Positions 12,901 through 27,900 of a stretch of DNA of 64,000 nt are shown one piece after another. Position 1 is the first letter of the stretch; each line of letters begins with the position of its first letter. Both the position numbers and the translations under genes were made by a program. The stretch lies in NCBI GenBank assembly GCA_000149265.1, contig CH003200.1, positions 57,239 to 121,238 of the forward strand. The letters are read 5' to 3'. The notes beneath the pieces were generated by a model. That model did no database searches. It was not told the origin of the DNA and saw nothing but the letters and a program-made list of their open reading frames with translations. Origin of the DNA: Ciona savignyi (taxonomy: Eukaryota; Chordata; Ascidiacea; Phlebobranchia; Cionidae).

Positions 12901-15900
12901 AAGAAGTAGTGAGTAAGAAATGCGTTTGAAAACTAGTTGTTTTCCGACAGCCGTTATGGTCGAAATGACGAGTAAAAATAAAGTCGTTATTTTAGTGATA
13001 TTCCTATGCAGCTCGCCTCAAGCAAGTTAGTTCAGGTTCTATAGAAACGAGAGACACCCCAGCAGTTACATTTCCTTTAGGCCCTTGCAACTGGCAAGTC
13101 GACTTGAATGAATTCTGCTAATTGAATGCCAATCCGAGTGCTTAAACAAAGCCATTCGTTGCAAGTCGATCGCCGTATTGATTTTAAGTTAAGTTAGCTG
13201 ACTGCAGCAATTGCTTCTTAGCTGCTGTGAATTATTCATATTATTGGCGATGTTTAGAATATGACTAGCACAGTGGTGTTGGCAAGCCGATCGATTCTCA
13301 ACGACAGCATGTCAGTGGTTAGGTTTAGTGGTTGGGGCTATTTTAACTTCAGTTTCGACGATATAAAGCCCTTTAGGCTGCCTGTAGAACTAATATAACG
13401 GGCTATTCATGCTTAAACACCGTGGTGATGTACTGTGTGGCTCAATTGTGTACATTCCGATTGCTGGCATTGTAAGTAACAAGAGTGCCTGTACTTTACA
13501 ATAGAATTCAGCGGTCAGTTTAGATTTGTGTTGGAAATACCATATCATAAAATTGTGTGACGTATTATTTAAGTTATAGCCACTTTAACGCATTTAGACT
13601 TATGTTGTAGTGTTAAATGCGATTTAAATTATGCATATAGTATAATAACCGTGATATCGTGTTACGGTAATAGAGATGCTTAAACGGCTTATTTTTATGC
13701 AGAAATTTCGTTTTTCTCTGTTTGTGCTGTTTACATTATATCTGGGAAAGTAATGCCAGCTTGCAAATTGCTAAACAATATTGTACCGATTGTAGTGATA
13801 GATTACTTCCTGATAATGTACTGGCATTAAATGTTCAATGCGGAGAAGCACGCGCTATTCCCCGTGTGGCGATACTGCTGGGTATGCTGCCTGTACAGTG
13901 ACACTCAACCAAGCATGTCAGGACCTAATCTAAACGACCATTCAACTGTATCTGCTCAAACCCATATACCCACAATACAACTCAGCGACGTCGACGGAAG
14001 AGATGTTAATTCCAATTGTAAAATCGGGTTTTCCCCCGCCAGCCCGCCTAAGTGTGTGTGCATTTCAAACAAACCGTGTTCTACAAACGTAAGACAAGTT
14101 CCACCACAAAAGGAACCGAAATTCGAACTACCGTTACATTCGCCCATATCATTAAACTCATTAAGGAACTCTGAATTCAATGAAATGGATCTTGAAGACG
14201 AAGAAGTTATGCAATACAACCTCCATGCATTGCCTAAACAGCTTAAAAAGAAGCACTGTCTTCTAAACCCCTTGCTTGCCCGCGCATCACAGCGGCGAAG
14301 ACATTCCTGGATTTGGTAAGCATTGGCCTTGATTAACCATTTGAAAGAAACGTTGTACATTGAATGCCTAGACTTATGAGATTAGTATCGAACCGACGCC
14401 ATGTTCCTATGCAACCAAAGAAGAAATACATTGTATCCATTCGTTACACACAGTTATAGCCTGGTAAAGTATCAACAGTCTTTTTGTAGCCAAACCATCC
14501 CCAACCCAATATTTTCAATCGATAGAAATAAGCTTTCGGAATAATGGTAGCATCGTTGAGTGCTGGAATATGTGTAGGGCGAATGATTAGACTGAATCTT
14601 ATTGTGACAGATTGTCGTAAGAAGAAAGATTTCTTTCGTATATAATGTTGTTGTTCATGAAGTGATGTTGAAACATTGTGTAGACAGTCGATTTGTAAGA
14701 ACTTTCTTAGAAAAAGTTGTACATAGCTTTATACATATAATCCAAATTTTATGAAAACATATACTTCTTTACTTCTAAAATGGAGTATACTCCTAAAATA
14801 TTTTTTATAATGGTTGGTTATACGCTTAGGGTACACAGGCTTTTAAATCTTTACATCTATTTGAGGAATAGTGATTATAGCAATGTATGGTAGGTGGTCT
14901 TGAAATGTTTGTTTGAATGTGTTATTAGTAGTACCTAAGCGCCCGGCCACCACCTGCCTTCTATTATTGAAGGCGAATTGGCGTCAATATTTCTTGGGTG
15001 CAAAATAAACAGCGGTCGACATTGGTGAACGATGTAAAAATAATGTTTCTTTTTTAAATTGTGTGATTTTCTATATTAGCCCAATATCCAAGAGATAACG
15101 GCTCATACACGAACAAAAATCCGTGTTATATTTTAAACATTTATTTTATAACAAATTAGAAGTTACAGTTAATCCCAGTGCTAGAGTTATTGATATTAGT
15201 TATATTGGTAGGCAAAAGAACGTTTTATTTTACGTTGGTATTTTTAGTTGATTTTTCCAATATATAACCTAAGACTTGTGTGGCGATTGTGTTATGTATC
15301 AAGCCCACATTTATTTGAACGAACCTACGAAGATAATAAGTTACAAATTAATTAAGTGAGGTACTTAAGATTAGCGATGTCATGGCAGTAATGTCGCCCA
15401 CTAAAGAATGAAATCACATGGTATATACAAACAAAGATTGGTTTTATTACAAAAAATGTATGAAAATAGCACAAAAATCAAGTTTATAAAAGAGATAGAT
15501 CGTTTGACTTATCACTGGTAAATATGGAGGAATGCTTGGCTATAACTGTGGTGTGGTGGTATATTTGAACTTCTATCAATAATTAATACGTTTCTCTTAA
15601 CTAAAGTAGAAGTTCCTGTGTAGTTAGGGTCATTTGTCTACACCATGCTGGACTACGTTGAATGATGGGTTTGAAAGCGTTGTGTTTTCCTAGAATTGTT
15701 AGACCGATTTTGAGTTATATGTTATAAATCCCAAGCAAATACTGTTTGTTTGTTAAGCAATCACTGCTAGCGTATACTTGGTCCATGATACCTTGGTTTA
15801 GTTCTGCGAGTAGTATAGAAGTCGGTCGTTCAAATTTCTCTTCATTTATTTTTTAAAATTAAAAACGTTTTTTCGTTAGTTTTCATTTCCACGTAAGACT

Positions 15901-18900
15901 CTTTTAAAAGAAATACGATCGACTTAGATATTGTGTATTCGCCGAGATAATGATTATCAAAAGCTTATGTTGAAACCGATCATCTTAAGCCAGTTTTTAG
16001 TTATAACCCATTTAAGTCGTTTTCTATAGCTAGCAATGTACAAGGGAAAAATCTGCCTAGTTCCAATGTTTGCTGATAAAAATGACAACATTGTCCCTTT
16101 GTCCTTGCGTAGTATTCGTCGATTTTTTAAAATGTAAACAGCATTCCAACGAATACTCAGCCGATTTTAAAAAAAGGTCAATCTTGTTTATTTTCAAAGA
16201 TAATTTCGAAGTGTCTAATTCAGATAAGACCAAACCAGAATTAATTTGACTTTAATATCAGCTATAGTTCACTAGTGTTTCACTTGCCAATAAACAGTAA
16301 TGTATTGTATGGTAATACTTGTGCCAGAGAAAGGTACGATTAAGAACACAATAGGATTTGCTGACCAGGCCACAGCGGCTGTTGTTTAAATACCCATTTA
16401 CGTAGGTAAACGCTAAATACAAAGCGTTAAAGCCAATATTTGTGAAGGCCGTTATGCATTATTCTAAAATCGACTCTGGGTATTGAACGAGTGGTATTTC
16501 TTGGCGAAGTGTGGCGCCTAGGTGAACAACTCGACCAAACTTCTAAAGTAATGGTCGAATCCTAGTCCCCGCGGACTTGACCTTATATTTGCCTTGCAGT
16601 TCTTGATCTGTGTATCTACCGTAATAGATAAGAAAGGCATTCGGCCTAAGCTTACTACATGATGAACGTACGAGTTGTTTAAGGTGTATTATATACACTG
16701 CTATTAAGGTTTCAGTCTAAATCGAAAGGGCTACGTTTACCACGTCCAGTATTATGTAGCGTCAGTTTGTAAAATTAGTTATTTTTCTCAGAAAAGACCA
16801 ACCTTGTTTAAGTCTGATAAGTTTTTCTTCGACGGTGTAAGAGGTGATGCGAGAACAGACAAAGTCGTCGCATTCTTGCAAGCACCATTCACATTTCTCA
16901 ACTGTGATAAACGGAGCAGAACCGAGTAGCTATTCGTTTACCTCTCAATGCGATGCGACTCCATCCAACGTTTTTTCAAATTCCATCCGGCACGGCACGA
17001 ACCAGATAACGATAATGCGCAAACGTGATCAGTGCCAACCATGTGGAGGATCCAGACCTATACCTATCCCCACCAAACGTGTGATATACGGGAAACAATG
17101 TACAACACCTATCCAAAGTTTTGAATCTGTTGAGCAGAGAAGAATAAAACGGTAAGTTAATTTCAAACCAGCCGGCTAAACTTGGGCTATTAATAGCTTT
17201 GTGACGCGGATTATTAGCGGAAATGTTCGCGTTTTAGAAATATGACGAATACAGAACGGCCGTGTGGCCAGCGCAGTTTTCATGTTGACAATTCGATATC
17301 AAACTGTCTTAATACCAAGCCCATTGCGTATTCGATGCTGGAACTGGTCAAAATGTGTTAAATACCGTTTGGTCCCACACGTAACTTGTATATAAATACG
17401 CCAATGATATATAAACAAATCCTTGGTTTTGTGTCCTCAATTTAACTATAACGTTTTATTAAAACGTCCATGTGTTACGTCACCACTCTGAATGTTGCAT
17501 AAATAACTCTTCTTTTTTAACCACTCCTTAAGTCCAATGTTGGTGTTTTGGTTGGTGTATTGATGTATGCTTAGTTACGCAGCTGTATAATGCGTCACCT
17601 AAACTAGTTTCACTAACAATGTAGAGATAGGAATAGTTGTGAAACATTTTTAGTGATGTGCGACACGTTTTAACTGCCCGGTTAATAGGAAAATAAAATA
17701 ATCGCGGGGGGTATTTTCCTTGGTAGTTTAATGTGTCTGCTGGTCGTAATGACTTTATCAGGGACGTATTTACGTCATTCACACGTTCAGGTCGAATTGT
17801 CTCAGACCAGCGGTTTTTGAACTTGTCTTGGTTGCGACATGCTAAAATATTAAACGTTTTTCCCGGGACGTTTGTATATATCGGTAAGCAAAACTAAAAG
17901 TGTTCACTACAGGCTCTAAAACGTATCTTGTGTGTAACATATCCCGTCTTAAAAATTCGAAATCCTTTTAAAATTCTTGTTTTTCTCCGTCTGTAATTTG
18001 GTATAACAAGACGTAGATCCAGATACAATATATTATGAAGCTATATTATTGTAGGTTTGGAGGCCTAACCAGCAGATGAACGGTTAAGCTGCTGCTGCAT
18101 TGTCAAAAAGGTGATGACAGAAAATGTGATCCACAGTAACTGAACCAGTAGTTAGTTCTTTACCATGGGACTCTATGGCCACTGTATCTCGTGGTATAGA
18201 CGATTTAGAACTAGATTGGAAATATGAGTTAATTCGTAAAAGGTTTTATCTAGACGAAATATGTATCAAAGCTAACCAATATGCCGCTAGAAAAGGGTGA
18301 AAGTTATTTTCGTCGACAACGGCCGACTGCTTCAGTGGAAATGCGACGAAGCAGAACTTTGCGGTCAACCAATGCCGTGCTGAAGCCGCTGCCTTATCAT
18401 GAGTCCATGGAAAGCGCAAGGTCGAGGCTTCGAAGCCTGAGCGAGCAGGAAAAGAGCATTCAACGGGACGTACGAAACACAAGACTAGCGGATAGTTACA
18501 CGCGTGATATTTCAAGTAACTCAGACCAGAGGTTGCAGGATTTAAGCTGTGCTTCCAACTTTCGACGTGCATCCCGCCATAAAAAGGAATCCGGTCTTTC
18601 CGATGATGATGACGTATTTTACAAACGTCATGATGCCAAGAATAGTCAGTCAAGCATTACTGCAAGTTCAGATTTGTACAGTGACAAAACCTATGGATCA
18701 AACATGGACAGCAAGTACTCGAACTATTCTAAAAGACAGCGAACTTTCGATCGTTATTCGTCGACACGGGAATCAAGAAACAAGGACAGCGAAACCGCAA
18801 GACTTGCTAACATCAGGGAAAGTACCGAAAACGAGTCACCAACTTCGAATAACTCCCCAACCGCTGTGAAGAATTCTCCGGGCGAGTCGGTTGATTTAGA

Positions 18901-21900
18901 GCGAAATATGAATGAAACCACCGGCAAACCGACTTCCATTCATAACGGTGATAGGCCAGAAAGAACGTCTGTACAAAGTCAGCCAATAAAAGACAAAGAA
19001 CCGAGAGTCCACATGCAAAATAGACGGGCATCGATGGTAAAGTCGGCTTCGACACCAGAGATATCCACCGGGCAAAACAGACTGTATTCCAACGCTTACA
19101 ACTCCCTCTTTCGGTATATGGATAGCGACGTAGCTAATTCCCAGATAAGAAACATCGGTTGTCACCGGCATGACGTAATTGGATTAGATACAACGTCGAC
19201 AGAGATACAGAGTCTTCTCTTACTTTGTCCAATCCCTGTAAACGTAGTACGAACACCTCTCGGATACGATCTTTATCTCACATACGATGAAAGTGAAATC
19301 ATGGCAATGGCAAAAGAACAACTAACGCAACAAGACTTTGGTCTCAGGTGAGTGTTTGTCATTCCGCCACCTTGCGGCGAGCGCGCGCGGATGTGTTTAC
19401 CTCTCGAGGGCGGTGTAGGCATGCATGAAAGTAGTGTGTTGATTTTTCCGATCTCAAGGTATCGCCGTGGGCCCCATAACAACAATTTAAGATAAACGTT
19501 TGCTGGCGTCATTTGACACCGACTCAAATTTCGATCATTGTCCTTGAATGTATTAGCCTTCTTGACTGCTACCATTATCATAGCATAAAACCACTATACA
19601 CCATCGGTTAGGCCTGAATCTCGGAGTTGTTTTCCTGAGGTTTGTCAGTCGGCGAGAGAGAGAGAGCACAGTCCAGCTATTGATTCCGTTCATTCAGCTG
19701 AAGTAATTTAACGAAGGAGAAATCTTAAACGCAGCTCGGCAGGTGACCTAAGAATAAACCAACCCGCTATCTTCATACAAATATTAGTAACTTTTGTAGG
19801 TATCTTTCAATCATCCACGTGACTTCCTGTATGTGTTTCTATTTTATCCTGAAACGAGGATTATATTGGTTTGTACTATGCTGTATGATTCATAACTTCA
19901 GGCAAATTACTTTTTATTTAGTTAGTCATGACAGAGCAGTTATGATGCACGCAATGAGGTTTGATTAAAACAAAGCAATTTATTATGTTTCTTTGGACAT
20001 CTTTAGAAATAGATCTACTGCGTTCTGAATTAGATGCATATTGCATTCAAGTGGCGAGCGGATATAGCGGCAGGCTTAGTTATGAGAACAGAATCAATCA
20101 ATCAATACAACCAACCAATTGACTGTCCTTGTTTTACATTCACCAATTTTGATTCATTCCAAATCCCATGTGTAATGTGTAGAACGTCAGGTTTATTAAC
20201 GGTACATGCAAGTTGATATCAGTTTGCCTGGGCTGTGTGCAGGGTTGGACTAAGGCAGATATGGGCTGTGTGTGGTTGAGTTTGTAAAACATGTCCTAAT
20301 TAACACTGGTCTATTAGACATGGTGTAGTGATAATAAATCTGCTGCTTCATGGAACTTCTGTGCGACGAAGATTTCTTTACTGCAGTTTTGAATTAGCAT
20401 GTACCGACGAAAGATGAGGCCCGGCCCTTTAAATATTGTTTATAACATACCAACTCCAAAAGCCAAACTTAAAAGGATATTTTCATTCAAGTAAGCAATG
20501 CTTGTTGGTAGGTAAAACTGTGTGCTATTAAACGAGTCGATATGTAAAATTTGTATTTGATTGACGTACATTCTTAAATGGACTATATATATATATGGTG
20601 GGGAATAGGCATATACAGTTTTCTTTTATTACTGTTGTGACCCTTAGACAACTTTTAAATGCGTTAAGTGTGCCTATTCAGTGAAGTGAATTTCGTTGAA
20701 GTAAAACTACATCATTGGATCTTAATTAGATGAGGAGTGTGTTTCTTTGTGCACGCGTACGCAGCTGAGTTTCCGTTTAAACTGCTACGAATCTCTGCCC
20801 GCACGTCACTGTACTTCGAGCTGTTGGTAAATTGCCGACAAAAGCCTCAGTCGTTCGGTGATGTAGAAGCAATTCTGCCGAACCATGCATATAGCTGTAG
20901 ATTGCGTATATTGTGAACCCACTTTACCAACTATAGCTGTCAGTTCTGCTGGTTCTAGGGTTGAGTATCAAGCTAGCTTCGTCTTTGTTGCGCCCCTTCG
21001 AACTTTTGAAGCTTTTAGAATTTTCTCACTAATTTGTTATGTTCTTTACGGTTGAAGACACAGAAAGCGAAAATGGTGTTAGAAATAACCCACTTCTGCA
21101 TAGGTTTGTTTTAAGTGTGTATGTAGTGAATATTTCTGTATTTAATGTATATTCTTTACGTAAACTATATTTTGAAAAAAAAACATTGCAGAGGTCCATT
21201 AAAGGCCCCGTTTGCAGAAATTATATATAATAACGTATACAAGTTGATAGGATTATAGATGGGCCTTCAGGTATCGATTACTAAGAGAGAAAAAAGTTGT
21301 GGTGCGAGTTTAAGGCGATATGGTAGGTGGTAGACATTGCTGGTATATTAATGAACTTAGCTTATCTATCCTTTGGTTTAATTAGTCAGAACGCTGTTCC
21401 GTGTTCTCTTTTATCTTGACCAACAAACAACTTGTAAACCGTGTTCGTTGCTGCCTGTTGAGTTTACGCGCACGCGTGCTTGTGTGTGCGTGCGTGCTCT
21501 CCCTCAGCTTATAATTGCGTTGGCGTTGGACAGGAATTGACTCAAAACGGAAGTTTGTGGCATCTACAGTAACTCGTATAGGGCACAGGCAGCTTACGCA
21601 TTGTACACGGTATAATAAATCTTCGCCTTTGTTTTTTGCCCCGGAGTGTCGCGGTGGAGGTAAAAGTTTACGTTAAGTTCTCTGTCTGAATGGACCAGGG
21701 TAAAATGGCGCGCCCGATATTCGCTCATTGTACGCTCGGTATGATGGAGTAGTGTTGAACCAAACGACCACCGGCCGATATACCCAAACAAGAATAGTGT
21801 TATACCGCTAGAATGTGTTATCCACTTTTATCTTTCTAACTATTCTGGATTTAATTTTACTTTAGTTATTTCCGTATCTAATATTTAAAAATTGTAATTC

Positions 21901-24900
21901 CTATTTTAAGTTCTGACTTTTACACCAGTAGCGCAGGTCAAAAGTTTTAGATGTAGTTGTCTATTGTTTAGATACCTTATTACGCCATACATAGCTTAGA
22001 AGGCAGTATTAAATCCTTCAGGCAACTCAGTATTATTTGCGATTAGGCTCCAGGCTTAATATTGTTTATACATAGCAGAGTGTGCTCCTTCTAGTAGTTA
22101 TGATATATGGCGAGTCCTGGACATAGTTCATCTGGCCCAGAGCCACATGAGCGACGTGATAAAGTTCTCCCACTAAGAGCAAGACTAAGTAACCCTGAAT
22201 CGGTTAACAGTAATTACCAGCGCTATATTAAACTTCGATCACGTAGTTGCCGGGCGTCACTGCCCAATATTCGAATTCCTAAATTTAGGTTTGTTCCTGC
22301 CCCCACCTATTTTTGAATGTGGTTTTAAATTTAACAATATCATTTTTTTCTTATTTGACTTATTGGTACCGGTATGGTAGTTAGGCCTAGTTCATTGGTA
22401 TGTTTTGTTTTACTGTTGCCTTTACACATGATGCAAGTACTTATAGCATTGTACTTTTTTGTCTATATTCTGAAAAGTTTTAAACTTTTTAGGGAAAAAT
22501 GTAGCAATATTTTATGAATACTATAGTGTAAATTGTATCTGGTACTGGTATATTATTACCTATGTGATGAAGGGTTTGTAACTCTTCAAGTTTGTTACCA
22601 ATATATGACATTTTGTGGTTCATATCTTATAACCATCTTCCCATAGTTTTGATGTGGAGAACGGGATAGCATCCTCGAGAAGTCCCACCGACCCACAGGC
22701 GTCTCCAGGGATGATACTTCATTCTGCATCACTCGCTCCTGCCAAAAGAAGAGAATCATTCCTCTATAGAAGCGACAATGAGTTCGATCAGTCTTCTCCT
22801 AAGATTGGGTCAAGAAATTCATCTGTTGTTAGTGACGCGTAAGTTTATATTCTGATGCAATCTAAGTTTTTCACTTATTAGGTGTGATTTCTCTAAAAGA
22901 TGTTTGCCACCAAAAATGTGTGTTTATTCTTAAGTTCGATGTTTTTCACTTAATATGACTGAAATAAGTTAGATGTGTATTGATGTCTGTGTGTAGGAGT
23001 ATATTAATTATATTCTCCATGGACAAAGTTTAAGTATTCACTGACCACTTATCAAAATGTAACTATTGATGATGATGATACCATTACAGGCATAATTAAC
23101 ATTCACATATATATATCATTTGTTCAATCTTTACGTCAAGCTATTTTTTACTGTGCCAGTATTATAATTATAAAGAGTACTGTATGCAAATATAAACTTA
23201 GTTTTGAATTATTGATATCACTATTTGTGCAGGCATGGGGTGGAAGACTTGATTGTAACACCTTTTGCTCAGGTTTGTCTATTTTATAAAAAATTTAATG
23301 TTCAAATTCTTAGTTACGGTATTTATTAAATGCCAGAAAAGATACTAATAAAATGAACATGGTTGTTTAAATGGATAATACAATAAATTAAATGTAATTT
23401 TTTATTGTGATTTAAAAAATGTAATTTTAATGTATAATGTAATAGTATTGACTTTTAAATTCTTAAAATTCCTGTAACTTTTGTGAAAGAAGAGAAACTC
23501 TGCACAGTAAATATCTTTCACTATGAACTCCCTAGTAGGCTACCGGTACCGCAAAATCACTATAAAGGCAATTGTATTTTAAGATGCTTTGTTATTTTGG
23601 TAATCTTTGTGTGTGACACCTGGTTTTAAAAATATCTATTTCATTGATTGAAAGCATTTATTTTGGCCAATCATCTTTAGAAAGTAAAGTTGAATGAATA
23701 ATTTATTGTGTTGCGCCTTGTGCTGTCAAGTTCCTTAAATATATCATACCATTTGCTCAATTTATTTGGACCAACTGTGCTATGTGACCAACCATATTGA
23801 CACTTTATTCTGCCTACATATTATTTGTTTTGTGTGCTTGGCAAAGAACTATCCAGCAATATTATTATGCCATATGGTGTGGATAATATGGCATTTCGGA
23901 TATCATGTTTGCTTTAAAAGACTGTTACAAACCAAATTTGTTGTAAAAGATTCCAAAATCAATCGGGAAACTAATTTATGAATGACAAATTGATATTAAA
24001 AATGTATATTTTTAAAATAGAAGTGAGTTTTTATAATTGTGTATCAAATTGCCATTTTATATTAACAACAGTATGCTGTTAATTACTGACACTCGAATGT
24101 GTGTGTTCACTTAAATGTTAGTTTCTCATCACTGTTGACGATTAATCTGTAACTGAACAACCAACCGCTTGTTCATTACAATGATACACCTTGTCCTTGA
24201 TAAGCATGATAAAGTGTTTTGACACTTTCACACTTATTAACCTATAGATGTGTAGATATTAAATGCCATGCAATAAAGATGTACCTATATTATTCAATTT
24301 TAGGTACATATATTATATAATATTCTACCAATATACTTTTTCATTAAAAAACTTATTTCCAAAATAACCAGTTATTGCCGAATTAGCTACTCCACTCAGC
24401 TGTGCACGCGTTGTGTGGTATAGAAACCTCTTTTCAAATTTGACCTATCCCTATATCTTTAGTCACATGTTAAATGTTTATTCAGAGTTCATAGTATAAC
24501 ATAGTTGTTTTGCTGGTAGGTTTTGGCGAGCCTCCGTCGTGTCCGGAACGATTTCATCGTGCTAACCAACATTCACCCACCCAACAAGTATGTCATAGTC
24601 ACTTTAAGCTTAACCTTAAATTATGTATACATTGTATAATTATGTATGCTGTGTATGATGTATACCGTATAAAACAAGTAGCTAGAAGTCACCTACAAAA
24701 ATTCTCCATTTAAGTTTTATGTCTTGTTGCAAGAGTTTGTGCTTTAATTCTTCGATTTTGTAATAGATTACTAGACACTACAGCACTTTACATACCTTAA
24801 CGGGAAAGCTGTATTATTACCCCATCATTTTCGTACTGATACTCATTATCGTGTTGCAATTTACACCAAAACAAGATTCTATGCGTACATTTAATCTCCA

Positions 24901-27900
24901 ACCTTTATTTCCAAAAATCTATCTGGCAATAAAAACATTTAATACATTTTGAATAATTTCTGTTTTAAATGTCAGTGCCCAACTACTTACCCATAGGTCA
25001 CCCACCGGCCATGGGAAAATGTCAACCAACTCCAGCCCCACAATACCAATCAATGCACAAGGGAATGTGGTCCCTGGGACAGAGGAATTCATACAAAGAG
25101 CCACAAACACAATCGAAGAGTTGGACTGGTGTCTTGAACAGTTGGACGCTGTGCAAACCCATAGATCCGTCAGTGAAATGGCTTCAAATAAGGTTGGAAG
25201 TGATATATGTGACTTGTATTATCACCATAGCATTTATAGATTATGTTACCATTTACATCATAGCATTTTGTTTTTTTCTTGAACAATATAAAAGTTAAAG
25301 AAAGCAATGCAGTTTTACCTAGCACACACATTACAAGCTTAAAATGGAATGTTGAAAGGCAGCTACTAATATGCCCAAATGTACCACAAGTATTTTAGAC
25401 AATTTTATAAATGTGTATCTTGGGGCATTTCGGAAATCTTGTTGTTTTCTTTTCTGTGATACCTTGGTTGATTAGTTTACATGAAAAAAGTAGTTAATGA
25501 TTGTAATAGTGATGTTGCATCCAACACACTAATTATGCTTAGATTAATACCATGTTTTCGTTTAAATTAATTAAGTTTAAAAAGTTAACACAAAGAGTGT
25601 TTTGTATTTTGAGTAAACGGCCTTTCATGAGTGTGTTTTGTAGTGTAAAATGTCAATTTGCCCCTGGGACACAGTTATGGTGGGAAGTTCTTTAATCTAT
25701 ATGTTCTACATTGCTCTGGTGGTTCTATTGTTAAGTTGAACAACCACAGATTCAAGTGGTTTACAATATATCTCCATATTATCTATTCCACTTCAGTATT
25801 TGATTGACACAATTAAAGTGGTTAACTAGAACAAAAACGTAACAGTGTTTATAGCGTGCTGTACTAATTTATTAGGAATTTATTGTAAAAGCTCCTACTA
25901 TAAAACATAGTTAAATTAAAATAAAGGAACTGCAAATAGTAAAATGGAAAATTAATTTATTTAAAATGAAATGCAATGAAAAAATATAAAAACAGGTGCA
26001 AAATTTGTCGATTTTGAATTAAATTGTTGAAATTACATAAGATACGGAATACACAAAATAAATTGCTCTTTACTCATTATGTAAAAGACAACTCTACCAG
26101 TTGAGTTTAAATGCTCCAGAATACCGGTACATTTAAACTTTGACTTTGTCTTAGAAAGCTTTACAAATCGACAAAGAGCAATACTTCAATTATATGTAAT
26201 GTTATTTATTCCTTTTTTCTGTGAAGTATTTATATCAACAACATTAAAAATATTGCCCGGTAAACATGAATATCAGCAATACGTGTCCCAAGTTTTTACT
26301 ATTATGTTCAAATTTCGATAATAACGACCTCTTATTGTAACAACCAGTTCAAAAGAATGTTGAACAAAGAGCTGAATCAACTTTCTGGAATGAGCAAGTC
26401 TGGCAATCAAGTTTCTGAGTTCATTTCATCCACATATATGGGTAAGCACCATGAATGATATAACCGTCTCAAGCGAAACTAAATTCCTTTTTAATAAAAT
26501 GCCTTTTTCTTTATTGATTAATTGTTACTGTAAAGCTCTGTTTGTACGATATTTAGATTAAAAGAGAAATGCATTGCTTTTTTGAAAGCAATTAAAATTA
26601 ATCTGTAAATATGATAAAAATACATATGCCATCTCCCCGAAATGCATCTATACATCTTCTTAATATTAATCCCGAAATATGATAAACACTTCCTATGGAT
26701 TCCAAATCAATATTATGTGAAATAACCAACCTTCTGATCATTTCAATAGTGCATGGTGATTCCAGTGTATGTATGAGGTTGATTAAATTATCGGGTTTAA
26801 ACCATGATTTCAACTAAGTTTAATTTCATTGACAAAGGTAGTATTAATGGTGTAATAATAGGTCTGTTAATCATGAAAACTGTGATCATGTATTGTGAGT
26901 GTGGTAGTAAAACACTATCACTGTAACATTTGTATTTGGTTAACCTCATTTTTTTTAAAATTTATACCGTAACCATAAATTGGTAAATGTGGCCACACAA
27001 CGATATTAGTTCATCAATCATTTTGAGCTCAAAATTGCACTTAAAAATGATTAACGACAACATAATCCCATCTAATCAGTTAAAACATTCCTGGTTCTTT
27101 ATTCCATTATCACTTTATAACAACAACAGTAGCTGCCAATTAGAACCAATGCTTCTACTAAATGCATTTGTTAGGCATCTTAATTACCATATAGTATAAT
27201 GGCATATTAAATCAATTGTTTTTTATATTAAGTGTCTTTTATTAGTTGCATGTAATGTATTTTATGATTTCTCTGTTTTAAAACATATTCCTTGCTAAAA
27301 TGTCATGACATTTAAATCTACAATTTGATTAAAGTTTTTAGGTGAAGTTATTTGGACAGTTTAGCTGAAATACATCTTGTAGATATAGTTTAATTGAAAT
27401 CATAATTCTAACAATACAGTCCATTCTACCATTATGACAGCTCAAGCGATAGTTTTGATTAAAACAACCACGGTGTAGAGGTCAGAGGGTCGACTTAAGT
27501 TTTCCCCGAATTACATAGGACGCTGCTCACCGATTGACGTCATTCGTATGTGATTATAAGGTGGTAATAGGGGCGAAGTGGCGCAAATTCTGCTGTCTGT
27601 TTATTCTTGTAGGACAATTATAAACTGCCTGATAAAATCACATTTATTGAGTTGTCCCTAATGGTTTAGTTTGCAATTTGCACTTTTGTCAAGTTTTGCT
27701 AATGTGCAACAAAGTTGAATTTGACAAAGTAGTGCATTACTAAACCTTGACCTTAATCTTACTAGCCACTTAGAAATACCTAGAGTTGATAATTCTGTGC
27801 ATAATACCCTTTTTTAATCCACACACAGACAATCTACGTTACTTTAATATTTTAATTTTATGTTTAATATTTTAATTCTGTAGTTGATAATTCCACTCCA

